DNA from: Phragmites australis
Lineage: Eukaryota; Streptophyta; Magnoliopsida; Poales; Poaceae
Reading direction: 5' to 3'
DNA length: 64,000 bases
Assembly: GCF_958298935.1 (NCBI RefSeq)
Contig: NC_084928.1
Location: 19,871,501-19,935,500, forward strand
The translations under genes were made by a program, and so were the position numbers. The notes under the pieces are model-generated. The model saw only the letters and a list, made by a program, of their open reading frames with translations. It was not told the origin of the DNA and did not search any database. Positions 11,044-22,901 of the stretch are shown here, in pieces. Numbering within the stretch: the first letter of the stretch is position 1; each line of letters starts with the position of its first letter.

Positions 11044-12366
11044 GCAGTGCATACGTGACCATGATAAGTGGTCGTAATCAATGACCAGACGATCAGCGAC
11101 TACAGTTTGTTCTTGTGGTTGGTCTCCGGACAGATAGAAGAGTTGATCAAATCCAAAAAGATCAACTACTTTAAAGTGTATTTGGGTAGATATATGGAAG
11201 TTTTATGTAGGAAATATCTGTTAGTTATAGAATGTTTGAAGATCAGTTTGGTATAGCCAAATCATATCTGTAAGTTTTGTTCGAATTGAATTAGGAGTCA
11301 TGTTCTCTTACGGCTAAGACATACTACCCTTTAAATATGAGAGGATCTTGGCCGATTGAATACATCAACTAATCGATCAAATACAATCTACATTATCTTT
11401 CATCTTTTTTCTAGCTCCTGTAGTCCGTTCTCTTTTCTCATCTATATTGCTTCTTGTTCTTAATCTTGATAACCAAGGACAAGTTGCCAGTCACCTATAC
11501 TCCAAAGGGGTTCCTCCCGAGTGTGGGTGACGACGAAAGTCCGACGACGCAGCGCCACGACCAATATGGCCTGGACGACGCTCGTCAGATATTACACATG
11601 AGATACTCAGTATTTGACGTGATAAGTTTTTGTGTCAACAAGGACGTTGTCCAATGCATCTGAAACTTGGCCATTGGCTCATCGATATACAATTCTACCA
11701 AGTTTGAGGGCATTTGGATACGTGGTTTGCTCGGTGTAAGCTGAACTCTGTCTGTTTTTAGCCGAAAGTACTAGCTCAGATCCTGCTTTTAGTGTTGTTG
11801 CTATTGCTATTGTATCTAAGATTGCAGCTACCTTGTTTGTGTTGTTGATGCTGTGCTATACCTTTAGAGGAAATTCTTGTCCCAATTCCTTCTTTTCAAA
11901 TGGCAAGAGAGCAGAGATTATTTTGGAACGTGTTTCTTGCACTTCGCTATGTTTTTCATCCAATCCAAACGGGGCCTAACATTCTTCCGATGCCACTTGC
12001 CCCAGGGACTTAGCCTAGGTAAATTGTTCTCACCTATCACGCGAAGAGCCGATATCACAACGGAGAAATGGCTACACAAGCGATGGCGCCAACCCTCTCC
12101 TCGACATGGGGAAAGGATGTAGTGTCACCATAGTGCGTGATCCGCTGGTTGTGCTGCACCGGCAAGCTCTGTGACTGACATGGCCCGTTCCAGGGGCGCC
12201 CCGCTAGTGGACAACCTCACTACGGTAACCGAGGTGCTGGGCAGGCTGCATAGCAAGCACGAGTGCACGGAGCAGCCACCATGGGAGCCACTGGTTGGGG
12301 TTCCCCTACGAGGAGGAGAGGAGGCGATGTTGTTCGGCACCCACATGGCCTGTTGCTCTAGAGTCA
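11044..12366. other. Unclassified repeat-like DNA, no gene supported
   Basis: Short frames only. A GC-rich stretch from about 12068 begins with an ATG (MATQAMAPTLSSTW) but meets a stop within 25 codons. A 76-codon frame at 12171-12398 has no motif that I recognise. It may be a captured or decayed gene piece. Confidence 0.3.
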
Positions 12367-13232
12367 CGTCATCGAAGAGCGTGGGCGACCGGAGTTAAGG
12401 CACACCAAAGGGTCAGGCCCAGAGGGTGTGTCCGGAGGGTGGCCTTTAGCGCGACAGCCTAAGGCACGATGAGCTTGATGAGTGAGCCCGGAGGGTGGCC
12501 TCTGGAGAGTGGCCTTTGACATAGTGGCCTGAGGCGTCATGATGAGCCAAAGGGCAAGGCAGGAGGGTGGCCAGAGGCACGGTGAGCTGGAGGGCCCATC
12601 CCAAAGGTGCGTCCAAAGGGTTGTCTCCAGTGTGGGCAACCATTAGGCGCGATGAGCCAGAGTGTCAAGCTCGGTGGGTGCGCCCAGAGGCTGGCCTTCG
12701 ACACGGTGGCCTGAGGCATGGTGGCTTGAGGCGCTATAAGCTAGAGGGCCCATCCTAGAGGTGCATCCAGAGGGTTATCTCTGGCACGGGCAGCCATTAG
12801 GCATGGCGAGCTAGAGGGTTAGGCCTGGAGGATGTGTCTAGAGGGTGGCCTTCAGCGCAGTGGCTTGAGGTGCAGTGAGTAGGAGGGGCCATCTCGGAGG
12901 GTGGTATCTAGAGAGTGACCATTGAGGCGGTGGCTTGATGCATGGTGATGAGCCGGAGGGTGAGGCCGCAGGGTGGCCTCTGGAGAGGGCGGCCAAAGGC
13001 GTAGTGAGCCGGAGGGCCCATCCAGGAGGCATGTCAGAAGGGTTGTCTCTAGCACGGGCGGCCATTAGGCTTGACGAGCCAGAGGGTTCATCCCAGAGGT
13101 GCGTCCGGAGGGGGGACATTGGCATGGGGGGCCAGATGGGGCAGCCCGGAGGTGTGTCTGGACGGTGGACTCTGGTGCGAAGGTGAGCCCCGAGGTACGA
13201 TGAGCCAGAGGGCGAGGCCGGAGGTGATGCAC
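12367..13232. repeat. Degenerate GC-rich repeat tract
   Basis: Phrases built on GATGAGCCGGAGGG, GGAGGGTGGCCTCTGG and GGCCTGAGGC recur irregularly. A longer block of about 70 bp (GGGCCCATCC ... GGGCGGCCATTAGGC ... GAGCCAGAG) appears three times, beginning near 12592, 12747 and 13013. Overlapping open frames on both strands reflect base composition. Confidence 0.75.
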
Positions 13233-14121
13233 AAGGTTAGAACACAAGAGCACTTCATATTTTGCAACAATGTCCCTTGTTGTGGAGCAGTTCGCAACAA
13301 TAAACACAAATGCGACAATTACTCTTCCACTAGTGGCAAGCAGCTAACTCGTGACCACACACTTGCTACAGAGAAGCTAACAGGCTTTGGCCATGGTTCA
13401 ATATGAATTAAAAGACCAGCTCATGCTGGTTAGTAAAAGCTAGCCCATCAAAGCATGCTATGACTCAGCTACTAAGGTACAACGAGAGGACTTTTGCTTT
13501 AGAGCTCACTACCCACGTGACCCTATGACATAATGACATGCATAGCGATGATCGTTGTATACCAGTAAGTCAGACCTAGAAAACACGGGCACACTAGACT
13601 GTCATACCTCATGCACCTATCTTTGACAAGGAGATAAGCTTGTCAGTGGAAGAGACATGTGGACACCTCAAACATCAAGGGGTACCCTCCTATACCATCC
13701 GCAGGCTCTGATGTGGACCATAGAAAATAGAGACTCTGCATGCAAAAGGTAGTAAATATATTATTATCTCTACAACACGAAAAATAAATACCCCAAAGAC
13801 ATGATCTGACCACGCGAGGACATTGGTCAATCCCTGCTATGTCGTACGTATACACGCCTGAATCTAAGCACGTTGATTCACATAAAATGCCCTAATAGGA
13901 GGACAGGCGAGGCACAATGCACATCCCCCCACCTGACTGGTTTATCATGCCCAGCTACGTAGTTTACTACATTTTAACAACTCTGCCACTTATACTCTCT
14001 TGTAGCCACACTACATACTAGTCTACTGTACTATAGCCATGTTACTATAGGGCAACTAACAAGACTGCCCGACACGACATGGCCTAGCTGACCCGGCCGT
14101 GTTGGTAAGCACGGCCTCTAG
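13233..14121. other. Unclassified non-coding DNA
   Basis: No open frame above about 110 codons, no LTR edge, no recognisable protein. Confidence 0.3.
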
Positions 14122-14130
14122 ATAGGAAAA

Positions 14131-14785
14131 GAGAAAATCTACGATTCGTCACTGAATAAGTCTCCATTCTACAATCTGCCATCGAATAGCTTCAGTTTTC
14201 TTTTATACCATTGAATAAGTCATTTTATCTACGATATACCATTGCTATTAGTTTAGCTCTGTTAAGTGCAGTAAAAAGACAAATATACCTCTTGTTCTCA
14301 CCCTCTTCAGTCTCCACATGCTCATTCTCCTCTACTCAAACGCACAATAAAATTTTTGCATGCACAATAAAATTTAAACTAATTCTCCTATTTTTTAAAT
14401 AAGTTAAAAATCACTGCAAGAAAAAAATGTGTTGGCTTTTTAATGGAAAATATTTTCTATTTTTCAATCTGCAATGAAAATATTTTCTATTTTTTCATGC
14501 ATTGATTTTTTTACTTATTTAAAAAAATAGAAGATTTAGTTTAAATTTTATTGTGCATGCAAAAAATTTATTGTGCGTCTGAGTAGAGGAGAAGGAGCAT
14601 GTGGAGACCGAAGGGGTGAGAACCAGGGGTATATTTGTCTTTTTACCGTACTTAACAGAATAAACTAATAGCAATGATATATCGTAGATAAAATAACTTA
14701 TTCAATGATATAAAAGGAAACTAAAGCTATTCGATAGCGGATTGTAGAATGAAGATATATTCAGTGGGGAATCCTAGATTTTCTC
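14131..14785. mobile_element. Hairpin (foldback) MITE, Mutator-like, with a perfect 9-bp target duplication
   Basis: The element is almost wholly an inverted repeat. The left arm (about 14131-14415) is matched in reverse complement by the right arm (about 14500-14785). The ends read GAGAAAATCTACGATTC and, reversed, GAGAAAATCTAGGATTC. Outside lie identical 9-bp direct repeats, ATAGGAAAA, at 14122-14130 and 14786-14794. A 9-bp duplication is the hallmark of Mutator-superfamily transposition. The loop holds two copies of a GAAAATATTTTCTATTTTT-like block. There is no transposase, so it is non-autonomous. Its transcript would fold into a long hairpin. Confidence 0.93.
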
Positions 14786-14794
14786 ATAGGAAAA

Positions 14795-15900
14795 ATGTGT
14801 CAATGATATACTATGTGAGCTCTATTTGTCTTTTACTAACTTTTCTCTTCTTCTACTAGTACGAGTACTATCATTTTGGCTAGGGAGCACAAAGGACTAC
14901 CTGCAGTCCAGTCCCTTGTCTCTGATTCAAATGGCTCTACTCCCTAGAGCCAGCTGTGACCTACCATGCCGATAGGATAAACAACCAGCCAACATGCTCA
15001 GCGGTCTAGCACTATAATGAATCTAAAGACAACTCAAACCCCTGTAGCCATAACGCCTGGAACCAGCCAACAGACAGGATAAGCAATCTTGAGGCGGACA
15101 AGCTGGTGGAGGCTGTTGGACATCATGCTGCACGAGCCTCCTACGCTTCTTTCCTTTTCGCAGGACGCGGGACGCGGGAGCCACTATGTTTTTACTGTTG
15201 TGGTTTAACAACCTCTTTTATGCCTTCGCATGGCATGCAGGCCACACACGCTACCTCGGGGCCTGCATGTGCCCGTACGAGAACATGTATCTTGCGTTAA
15301 GTTGGAGGGGCGAGGGGTCTTCGTGGTCCCTCCACACATACAACAGAAGAATGAGTCAACAATCTCCCACACATCACGGTGATGACGAGCTCACCAGCGT
15401 AGCATCGACCAGCATGACAATGACTCCCTTGTCGTGGCCGTGGTGGGGAGAAGGCAAGTCCATTCAGCGAGCGTTTGGATTCTCGCTTTCCTTCGTGGCA
15501 GATGATGAGACAGGGCACGCAGGGACGCACCGCGATAGAGGCCGCAGATGGGCCCGCACATCGGTAGCATCGTGACGATGACTCTGTCTTGTGAGGCGCA
15601 TGACCATGCAACCCTAGCGGCTTCACAACCACATGCTTGATGTGGGAACAGCAGAGGCGAACTACACGACATTTTGCTCATCCTTACGGATGGCGCCATC
15701 TGTTGGGACACAAAAATGTGCCCCAAACAAAACACAACGAGAGCCACTCCTCACAGGGGAGGCTCAAGCTTAGAGAAGAACAGTGAGCTAGAGAGAGTGT
15801 GTGTGTCAGTGTAATAGTGGAAAGTTGGAGCCTCCCTCCCTTGCTCTTTGAGGGATTATTGTATAGATAAGAAGGGGTAGCAGAAATTACCATGCTGCCC
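14795..15900. other. Unclassified DNA with GC-rich overlapping frames
   Basis: Frames of 110-130 codons on both strands at 15186-15747 overlap and show no motif I recognise, so I do not call a gene. A phrase near 15699 (TGTTGGGACACAAAAATGTG) could be an LTR edge, but I found no partner. Confidence 0.3.
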
Positions 15901-18342
15901 CTAAAATATTTTTTTTACAGTCATGTGCATCGGAGGGTATTTTGGCTTTTCCCCCTTTACATATTGTATCTATGATACTATGATCGCTACAGTAATACCA
16001 CAGTATATCGTCTAAGCATCTCAATGTTAGAGCATTTTCTCCAAAAACAACCATTCCATAATAATCATAATAAATATATCGACCGAATGTACAATACCCT
16101 TTTTGGTGTACCGGAGTTTCACCTAACATGGCTTAGGGAAGGTAAAAAGGGCGAAGATCAATAGGACAATACACAAATTACAATGTCATCCTGATAGTGG
16201 TTCTGATCGTACTAACTTACAGTAAGCTGCAAGGAGGCTCCTAAGTCTCAACAATCTCCAGCACCATATTGCACTGACGAAGGAGGAGGAGCATCCCTAT
16301 TGTGGCACGGGTAGGTGCACCACGGATTCATGCATATAGAAGTGTCCTCTAGATGTATTACAGGAGGACTTGGCATGTTCTCAACCTCCCTCTGCAAGCC
16401 AAATATTTGGTCTCACAAGCTGTGGACGTATTCTTGAATATGCTACAAAACAAGAGGATCGACCCATCTCGTATATTGGCAGTTATCAGGGTCGTCGTCG
16501 GAGGCCTTCAGAAAGTGAAGGTCACAAGTATAATGTTTTAAAAAAGTATATAGCCGGTCATGATGTTATAGTTCTCACCCTACCATGAGGACATCGAAAG
16601 AATCGATGCCCTCCATGAATGCTCCCATCGTACATCTGAATGACGTAGTTGTAGCCAAGTGAACACTTGGGTCAGTGCTCATAAATCCTTAAGTGACTTG
16701 GAGAACAAAACTCACTTCTATCCTGGAAAGGGAAGTTGTACAAAGACTCCCCGTACTCAGTTGGACCAAAACGAACCCTCCCATCTCACTGTCGGCCTCC
16801 TCGCCCCCTTCTTCCTCGTCCCCTCTTGCCCCTACCCTCCATTGATCGTTGTGACTTCAGTTTCTAGATATATGAGCCTTTTATAGATGTGTTATACCAG
16901 CATACATCATTTTACCATGGCATAATATTACCATCAAATTTGGGTTACAACACACATGCAACCATGATAATAAAACATGTACTCCATTTGCAAACCTAGC
17001 ATTTTCAGACCTAGCCTTTTCAGACCATAATAACAATTGTCTTTTCTAGCCACCTCGAAACAGGTCGTCATGGATTCCTGGAAGAACCACCCTATAAGAG
17101 TGCACAATGGCATGAGCATCGATTATGTAGGTGTGGTGATAGAACGTGAATGTTGAAGTCCTTCGAGGTTTAGACTTTTGGTAGGAGGTTCTTTATGTGG
17201 TCGGATCTTAAAGACAATTTCATGGTGCGTCTCTCCCTTTGCCTTCATTCCCACCTCCTAATTATACCTTGACAATATCATTTCTAACTCTGGCTTTATT
17301 ATGCTAAGCCCTGTCATTTCAAAGAATGGATCGACCATGTCAGGCCACCATACTCTAGGGATACATTAGAGAGGCTGGAACAAAATGTGAGTACTAGATT
17401 AGGATGGAGGAAGCATGGATGCGGCAAGAGGCAAGGCATGAGTACCAATAGGAACGTCAACGCCGAGAACAAGAACACAAGCGATAGGACGAGGAACTTA
17501 AGAGGAGTCAGGAGGAACATTGTCTCTAACAGGATATTCTAAGAAGGCAGGAGGCCGACCTTTAAAGGAGTGAGGAACACCTACAAATGCGTGAAGTACT
17601 CCTGTGCTGGCAAGAAGAGGGTGAGCGTGAAGCGGCATGTCAACGAAGAGGGAGACATCCCCGGTCCACCCAGTAGAAGCCTTTTCCAACCGCATCAATG
17701 TAATATTACTGCCAACTTTGTGTTACCCTCACACATCCAATCGTGAAAACAAGATTGACAGCTTTGACTACAACTTTTCACATTAGTAAACATGTACTTC
17801 ATTTCTAGACATACTCTTTTCAGACATAGCTTTTTCAGAATTAGCCTTCTCCTCAGTATTCTTTTCAATGTAACCTTTTTTTAGACCTAAGCTTCTCAGA
17901 AGTAGCCTTTTTAGATCTAGCCTTTTCAGTTGTAGTCTTCTTAGAAGTAGTCTTTTTAGAAGTAGGCCTTTTAGAAGTAGGCACAATAGCTTAACAGATC
18001 ATTTTATGTGTCGTGCCATCAGTTGCACAGATCAAAACAATAAAAAACCTCGGCGCAGTGATAGGGGTTTGCCCCCCACCGAGATCTAGCTTCTCCAACG
18101 CGGATGGCGAGTGAGGCCACAGAACACTCCTTGCTTCTCAATGCTGTGGAATACTTGGATATGGCGAGTGAGGAAGAAGAACACTCCTCTTCAATTATAT
18201 TGAGGAGAGACGAGTGTTTTGTGTGTATGAAGCCAAAAGAGCCTTGGGAGAAGAGCGATTTTATGTGTGTTGGAAGCTAAAAGAGTCAGGGGAGACAGGT
18301 GGTCAAATTTGAAAATATTCATGGGTCTTTGAATACAGATGG
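15901..18342. other. Probable body of a decayed CACTA-like element
   Basis: No long open frame remains. Two features suggest transposon protein remnants. One is a charged Glu/Arg-rich stretch on the plus strand near 17390-17690, with many stops. The other is a Lys/Thr/Ser repeat on the minus strand at 17986-17783 (units like TSKK and TEKAR), with a shorter relative at 17038-16990. A phrase around ACATGTACTCCATTT (16975) and ACATGTACTTCATTT (17790) precedes both. A 72-codon plus-strand frame at 16370-16588 is unrecognised. Assignment to CACTA rests only on the end at 18343-18624. Confidence 0.4.
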
Positions 18343-18624
18343 GTGTTTACAGAATCCATCCGTGTGTTCTGGCTAGACATAGCTGGGTGTTATAAGAAAC
18401 CGTATGTTACAATATCACTGATGGATTTTTCTAAAAGTCGTGTGTCTCTGTATGATAGAAACAGATGGATTTATAAAAATCGTATGTGTGTTCATTCGCA
18501 CCTAGACACCTGGCTTATTACAAACATGTCTGTCTTAGCAACCGCTTGAGGATATTTAGTCTGTAGCAGCTACTAAGAAACTGCATGTGATATACTGTCT
18601 GCTTTCAATGATTTTGTGGTAGTG
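18343..18624 (+). mobile_element. Subterminal repeats and right end of a CACTA transposon
   Basis: Diverged repeats of a CAGATGG...TGTTTACAGAATCC-like type alternate in both orientations. They end in ATTTTGTGGTAGTG at 18611-18624, which reversed reads CACTACCACAAAAT, a CACTA terminal repeat. No matching left end was found in the window. Confidence 0.7.
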
Positions 18625-19475
<851 letters not shown>

Positions 19476-19783
19476 ATTTGAGAGCTCTGTGCTAGACTTT
19501 GGCCTGTTTCATTGGCTTGGAGCTTCTGCAAAAGTGGCTTGGGCCTGATATGCCAAAGAGCTGGGCTGAAAAGTTAAACTAGACAGCATGTAAGCCGATT
19601 TGGCAAATTTGCCAGCCGGATTCTAGTAGAATGCTCAAATATTTTAATATCAAATTGTTATGAAATTTTGCTCTTGGACAGTCCACTTCAACGCTCCAGT
19701 TTTTTTAAAATAACAATTCAAAAGTGTAATTTTGATCATTTCATATTGTTCTTTTCTTGTGGATGATTAGTAAAGTCAATTAT
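19476..19783. other. Non-coding flank of the solo LTR
   Basis: No gene or repeat edge seen. The last five bases, ATTAT, are the likely target duplication of the LTR that follows. Confidence 0.4.
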
Positions 19784-22700
19784 TGTCACACCCAGTTTTA
19801 ACGGCCAAACTAAGTGCGGCTTATGTGTGCCCAGAAAATTTAACACACATAAGGACATCATAGGTGAAGTAACAAAAATAATACTTTATTTAATTAAACG
19901 TTCACTTCTTACAATAAAAGACTTCACCTAAGCAACCTCAAAATTAACCTAGACAACATCATCTAAACGACGGCAGCGGGACGAAAGCATTGGCGACCAA
20001 TACTCCACAGGCACCGACTGGAAGACACGCTCCTTAAAACACCAGGTCGTCATCTTGGAAATCCTCAAAGTCTTCCACTGAGCAGCATATGTTTTTGTAG
20101 GAGAAAGCAAGGGTGAGCACATAATGTACTCAGCAAGTGTGGAAAAATAATGACATGCTGGCTTATATCAAGAATAGGCTGACACAAGGTATTATTTGCG
20201 TAAATGCGAGTAATGAAAACACATTTGGACTCAAAAGCATTAGAAAAGTATTAAATGAATGTAACCCAATAATCCATCATCTAGCATACAAGGTTCCCCA
20301 CCCTACATACCACAACCATCTAGTACTCCCTGTACTAAGACCAAAACAACACCATCTAGTACTCTCTGTACCAGAACCAAAACCAAACCTCCATCTAATC
20401 ATGTGAGGATCCAAGTCTCTCATATCCGTGAGCACGACTGTTATAACAGTTTTACTCTCTGCAGAGGTTGTCCAACTTTACCCACGAGTTAGTGAATTCC
20501 ATGCTGCCGTGTTTGCAAGACACTTAACACACGCCAGTGGTGTGCCACCAAGAATCACTGTATGACACTTTCCACTAACCAGAGACTAATCCAGTGTTTG
20601 TCTTCCCACTAGGTTTCACCGCCAGGCTTTACGCAAGCAAAGCTCCTACCCAGAAGCCCCCTTTTGTGCTGACCCAACGCACACTGGACAGACTCTAATC
20701 AATATGTCACGCCTTACCCATATCAGCCTCGTGGTTGGTACGTTACTTCTTGGGTTGTCGCTCCACGAACTGGTCCTTACTTAGGTTACTTGAGCAAACA
20801 ATAATTCAACGTCATAACCATGACAACTATCACCAACATCCCTATGCTCAAGGCCTAAGGTTCCATGTTGCTAAACCATCAACATATTAACCATTATTAC
20901 TGCATATATTCATTAGTCAAAATTATGACACTTCCCAATATCCCAAAAGCAAGGCTAAGCAGTCTACCCATAAAAGACTCCTAACCATAAACCATCTAGG
21001 TTCCAAGGGATGATAACGGAATATCTAGGGAAAAATCCTAACATAGGTGACTACCCATCATATTGACAGACAATGCATACAGTTTTGTAAAACAAAACAT
21101 TTAAAAACGTAGGTTCAATATGATCAAGGACACTTGCCTTCTCCTTGCTGCTACTCAGTGTATTCTTGCTCCTGGTCTTGATGTTCTTCAAATTGATCCG
21201 GGACGTTATCGGCTAATCGCACAATCACCGGCAAACAAACAAACAAGATATACTAAGAACAGAGCACAAAACAAAAGAACAACGAGATAAAAACTAGCTA
21301 AAAAGAAAGAACACTGAAAAACGAATCCATCGGTGCAAGAATCGCTTAAATCGGAGCTACGAAGAAAAAGTTAGGGCTAAAACAAGTCTAGGGTTAAATC
21401 TGGAAAAAGAAAAGGGCTTATATTGAATTAACAGAAAGTTTAGGGACCTTTTTGTAAAAATAGAGGGACCTAAATGTAATTATGCAAAAGTATAAGGACT
21501 TAACTGCAAAAAGACAGGGCTCTTTTTGTTATTTCAGAAAAGTTCAGGGGCTAAATTGCAAAATTACCAATTAAAGGAATTATCTGGGATTTTTGGAATT
21601 ATCTTTGTACTGGAAAAGCTTGAATTGCTGACTGAGCTGGCATGGCTGACATGGCACGATGACAGGGATGACACATCAGCATATATGTCGACGTGGCAAG
21701 ATGAGGTGGCAAGGTATTGCTGACTGGTTTAAGTGGACAGGTGGCGGTATGGGATTGGTGGCCGAAGGGGTATAAAGGGTGATCTAATCTAGGTCGTGCG
21801 GACTAGATTGGACGGCTCAGGACAGATGGATACCGACGGGGAGGGAGTTCACGGTGGAGCCGAGCTCGGGCACAGCGGTGACACGCCAGAATTGGTCGGA
21901 ACATCGCTCCGGTATGTGGATTGCGACGACGAGTGGCGGATAAGCTTCAGGACGGAGAGGGTAACCTGTTTGAGGACTTACCGAGAGCGATTCGGCACTG
22001 GAGACGCTCGGCGACGACGAGGGGCGGCGGAGGGCTCGGATCTTCGTTGGAGAGGGCGCTCCGGCGATCTATCAGCGGCAGCGAGGGCCGGAAAAGCTTC
22101 GGGTGGGTCACGCGGTTCCGATGGTGGGCTCGGAAGGCTGCGGGATGCTCGGGATCGGCGGGGCGGCGAGCTCGTGCAGCGACGGCGACTATGGCGTCGG
22201 CAGCGAGATGAATCTCGACGAGAAGGCTTGGTTTCGACGAGTTGGCGATGGGAACAGGTCGAGGGGGATCGGGGCTAGCTATATAGGCGGGTTCGAAAGG
22301 GCGGGGTGCGCTAGGACTCCAGGGCGACGGCGGATCGACTCGGACACGGCAGCTGAGTCCGGGAGGAAGACGATTCCGACGGGCGGGCCCCACGTGGCGG
22401 CGACTCGGTGAAGGCGGCTCGGCACGGGGCGTCTTCAACGGCGGGCGGCAGCACGGCGCTGGGCTGGCTTGGGTGCATGGCGCAGTTTGCTGGGCCGGAG
22501 CAGGGGCGCCGCCCAGGCGGGAAGGGAAAGAGGGAAGCGGGCCAGCGCGGGAAAATGGGCCAGAGAGAGAGGGGAGGGAGAGGGGGTTGGGCCGGGGAAA
22601 ACGGGCCGAAAAAGGAAAAGCAGCCCGCGAGAGGTTTTATTCCTTTTTCTTTTTCCTATGAATTCAAAATCCAAATTCAAATTCAAAATCCAGGCAAAAA

Positions 22701-22901
22701 CTCTTCAAATAAATTCATCAAAAATCAAATAAAATACTACTTGCCTAATTCTGCATGAATGCAAAATATTCACTTATATCCTATGTCATTTATATCTTCT
22801 TTCATATAAAATAGGATTTTCTCTCTCTTAAAATATTTAAACTCATTTTGAACATATCAAATATTGAGAAATTTTAGAATTGGAAAAATTAGGGTGTTAC
22901 A
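19784..22901 (-). repeat. Solo LTR of a Tekay/Del-like chromovirus (3118 bp)
   Basis: On the minus strand it begins TGTAACACCCTAATTTTTCC and ends GGGTGTGACA. The same ends occur at 32865-35784 and 36080-39076. The flanks are ATTAT (19779-19783) and ATCAT (22902-22906), a 5-bp duplication with one change. Neither flank carries a PBS, polypurine tract or retroelement coding, so this is a solo LTR left by recombination. A TATA-like CTATATAGC lies near 22284-22276 on the minus strand. GC-rich open frames at 21.8-22.7 kb overlap in several frames and are not genes. Confidence 0.9.

Noticed and set aside
15186..15747. Possible gene with frames of 111-129 codons
   Set aside because: Frames on opposite strands overlap fully, and there is no motif, splice pattern or promoter to favour one.
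21796..22758. Overlapping open frames of 100-160 codons on both strands
   Set aside because: They lie in the GC-rich part of a solo LTR, overlap in many frames and show no domain.
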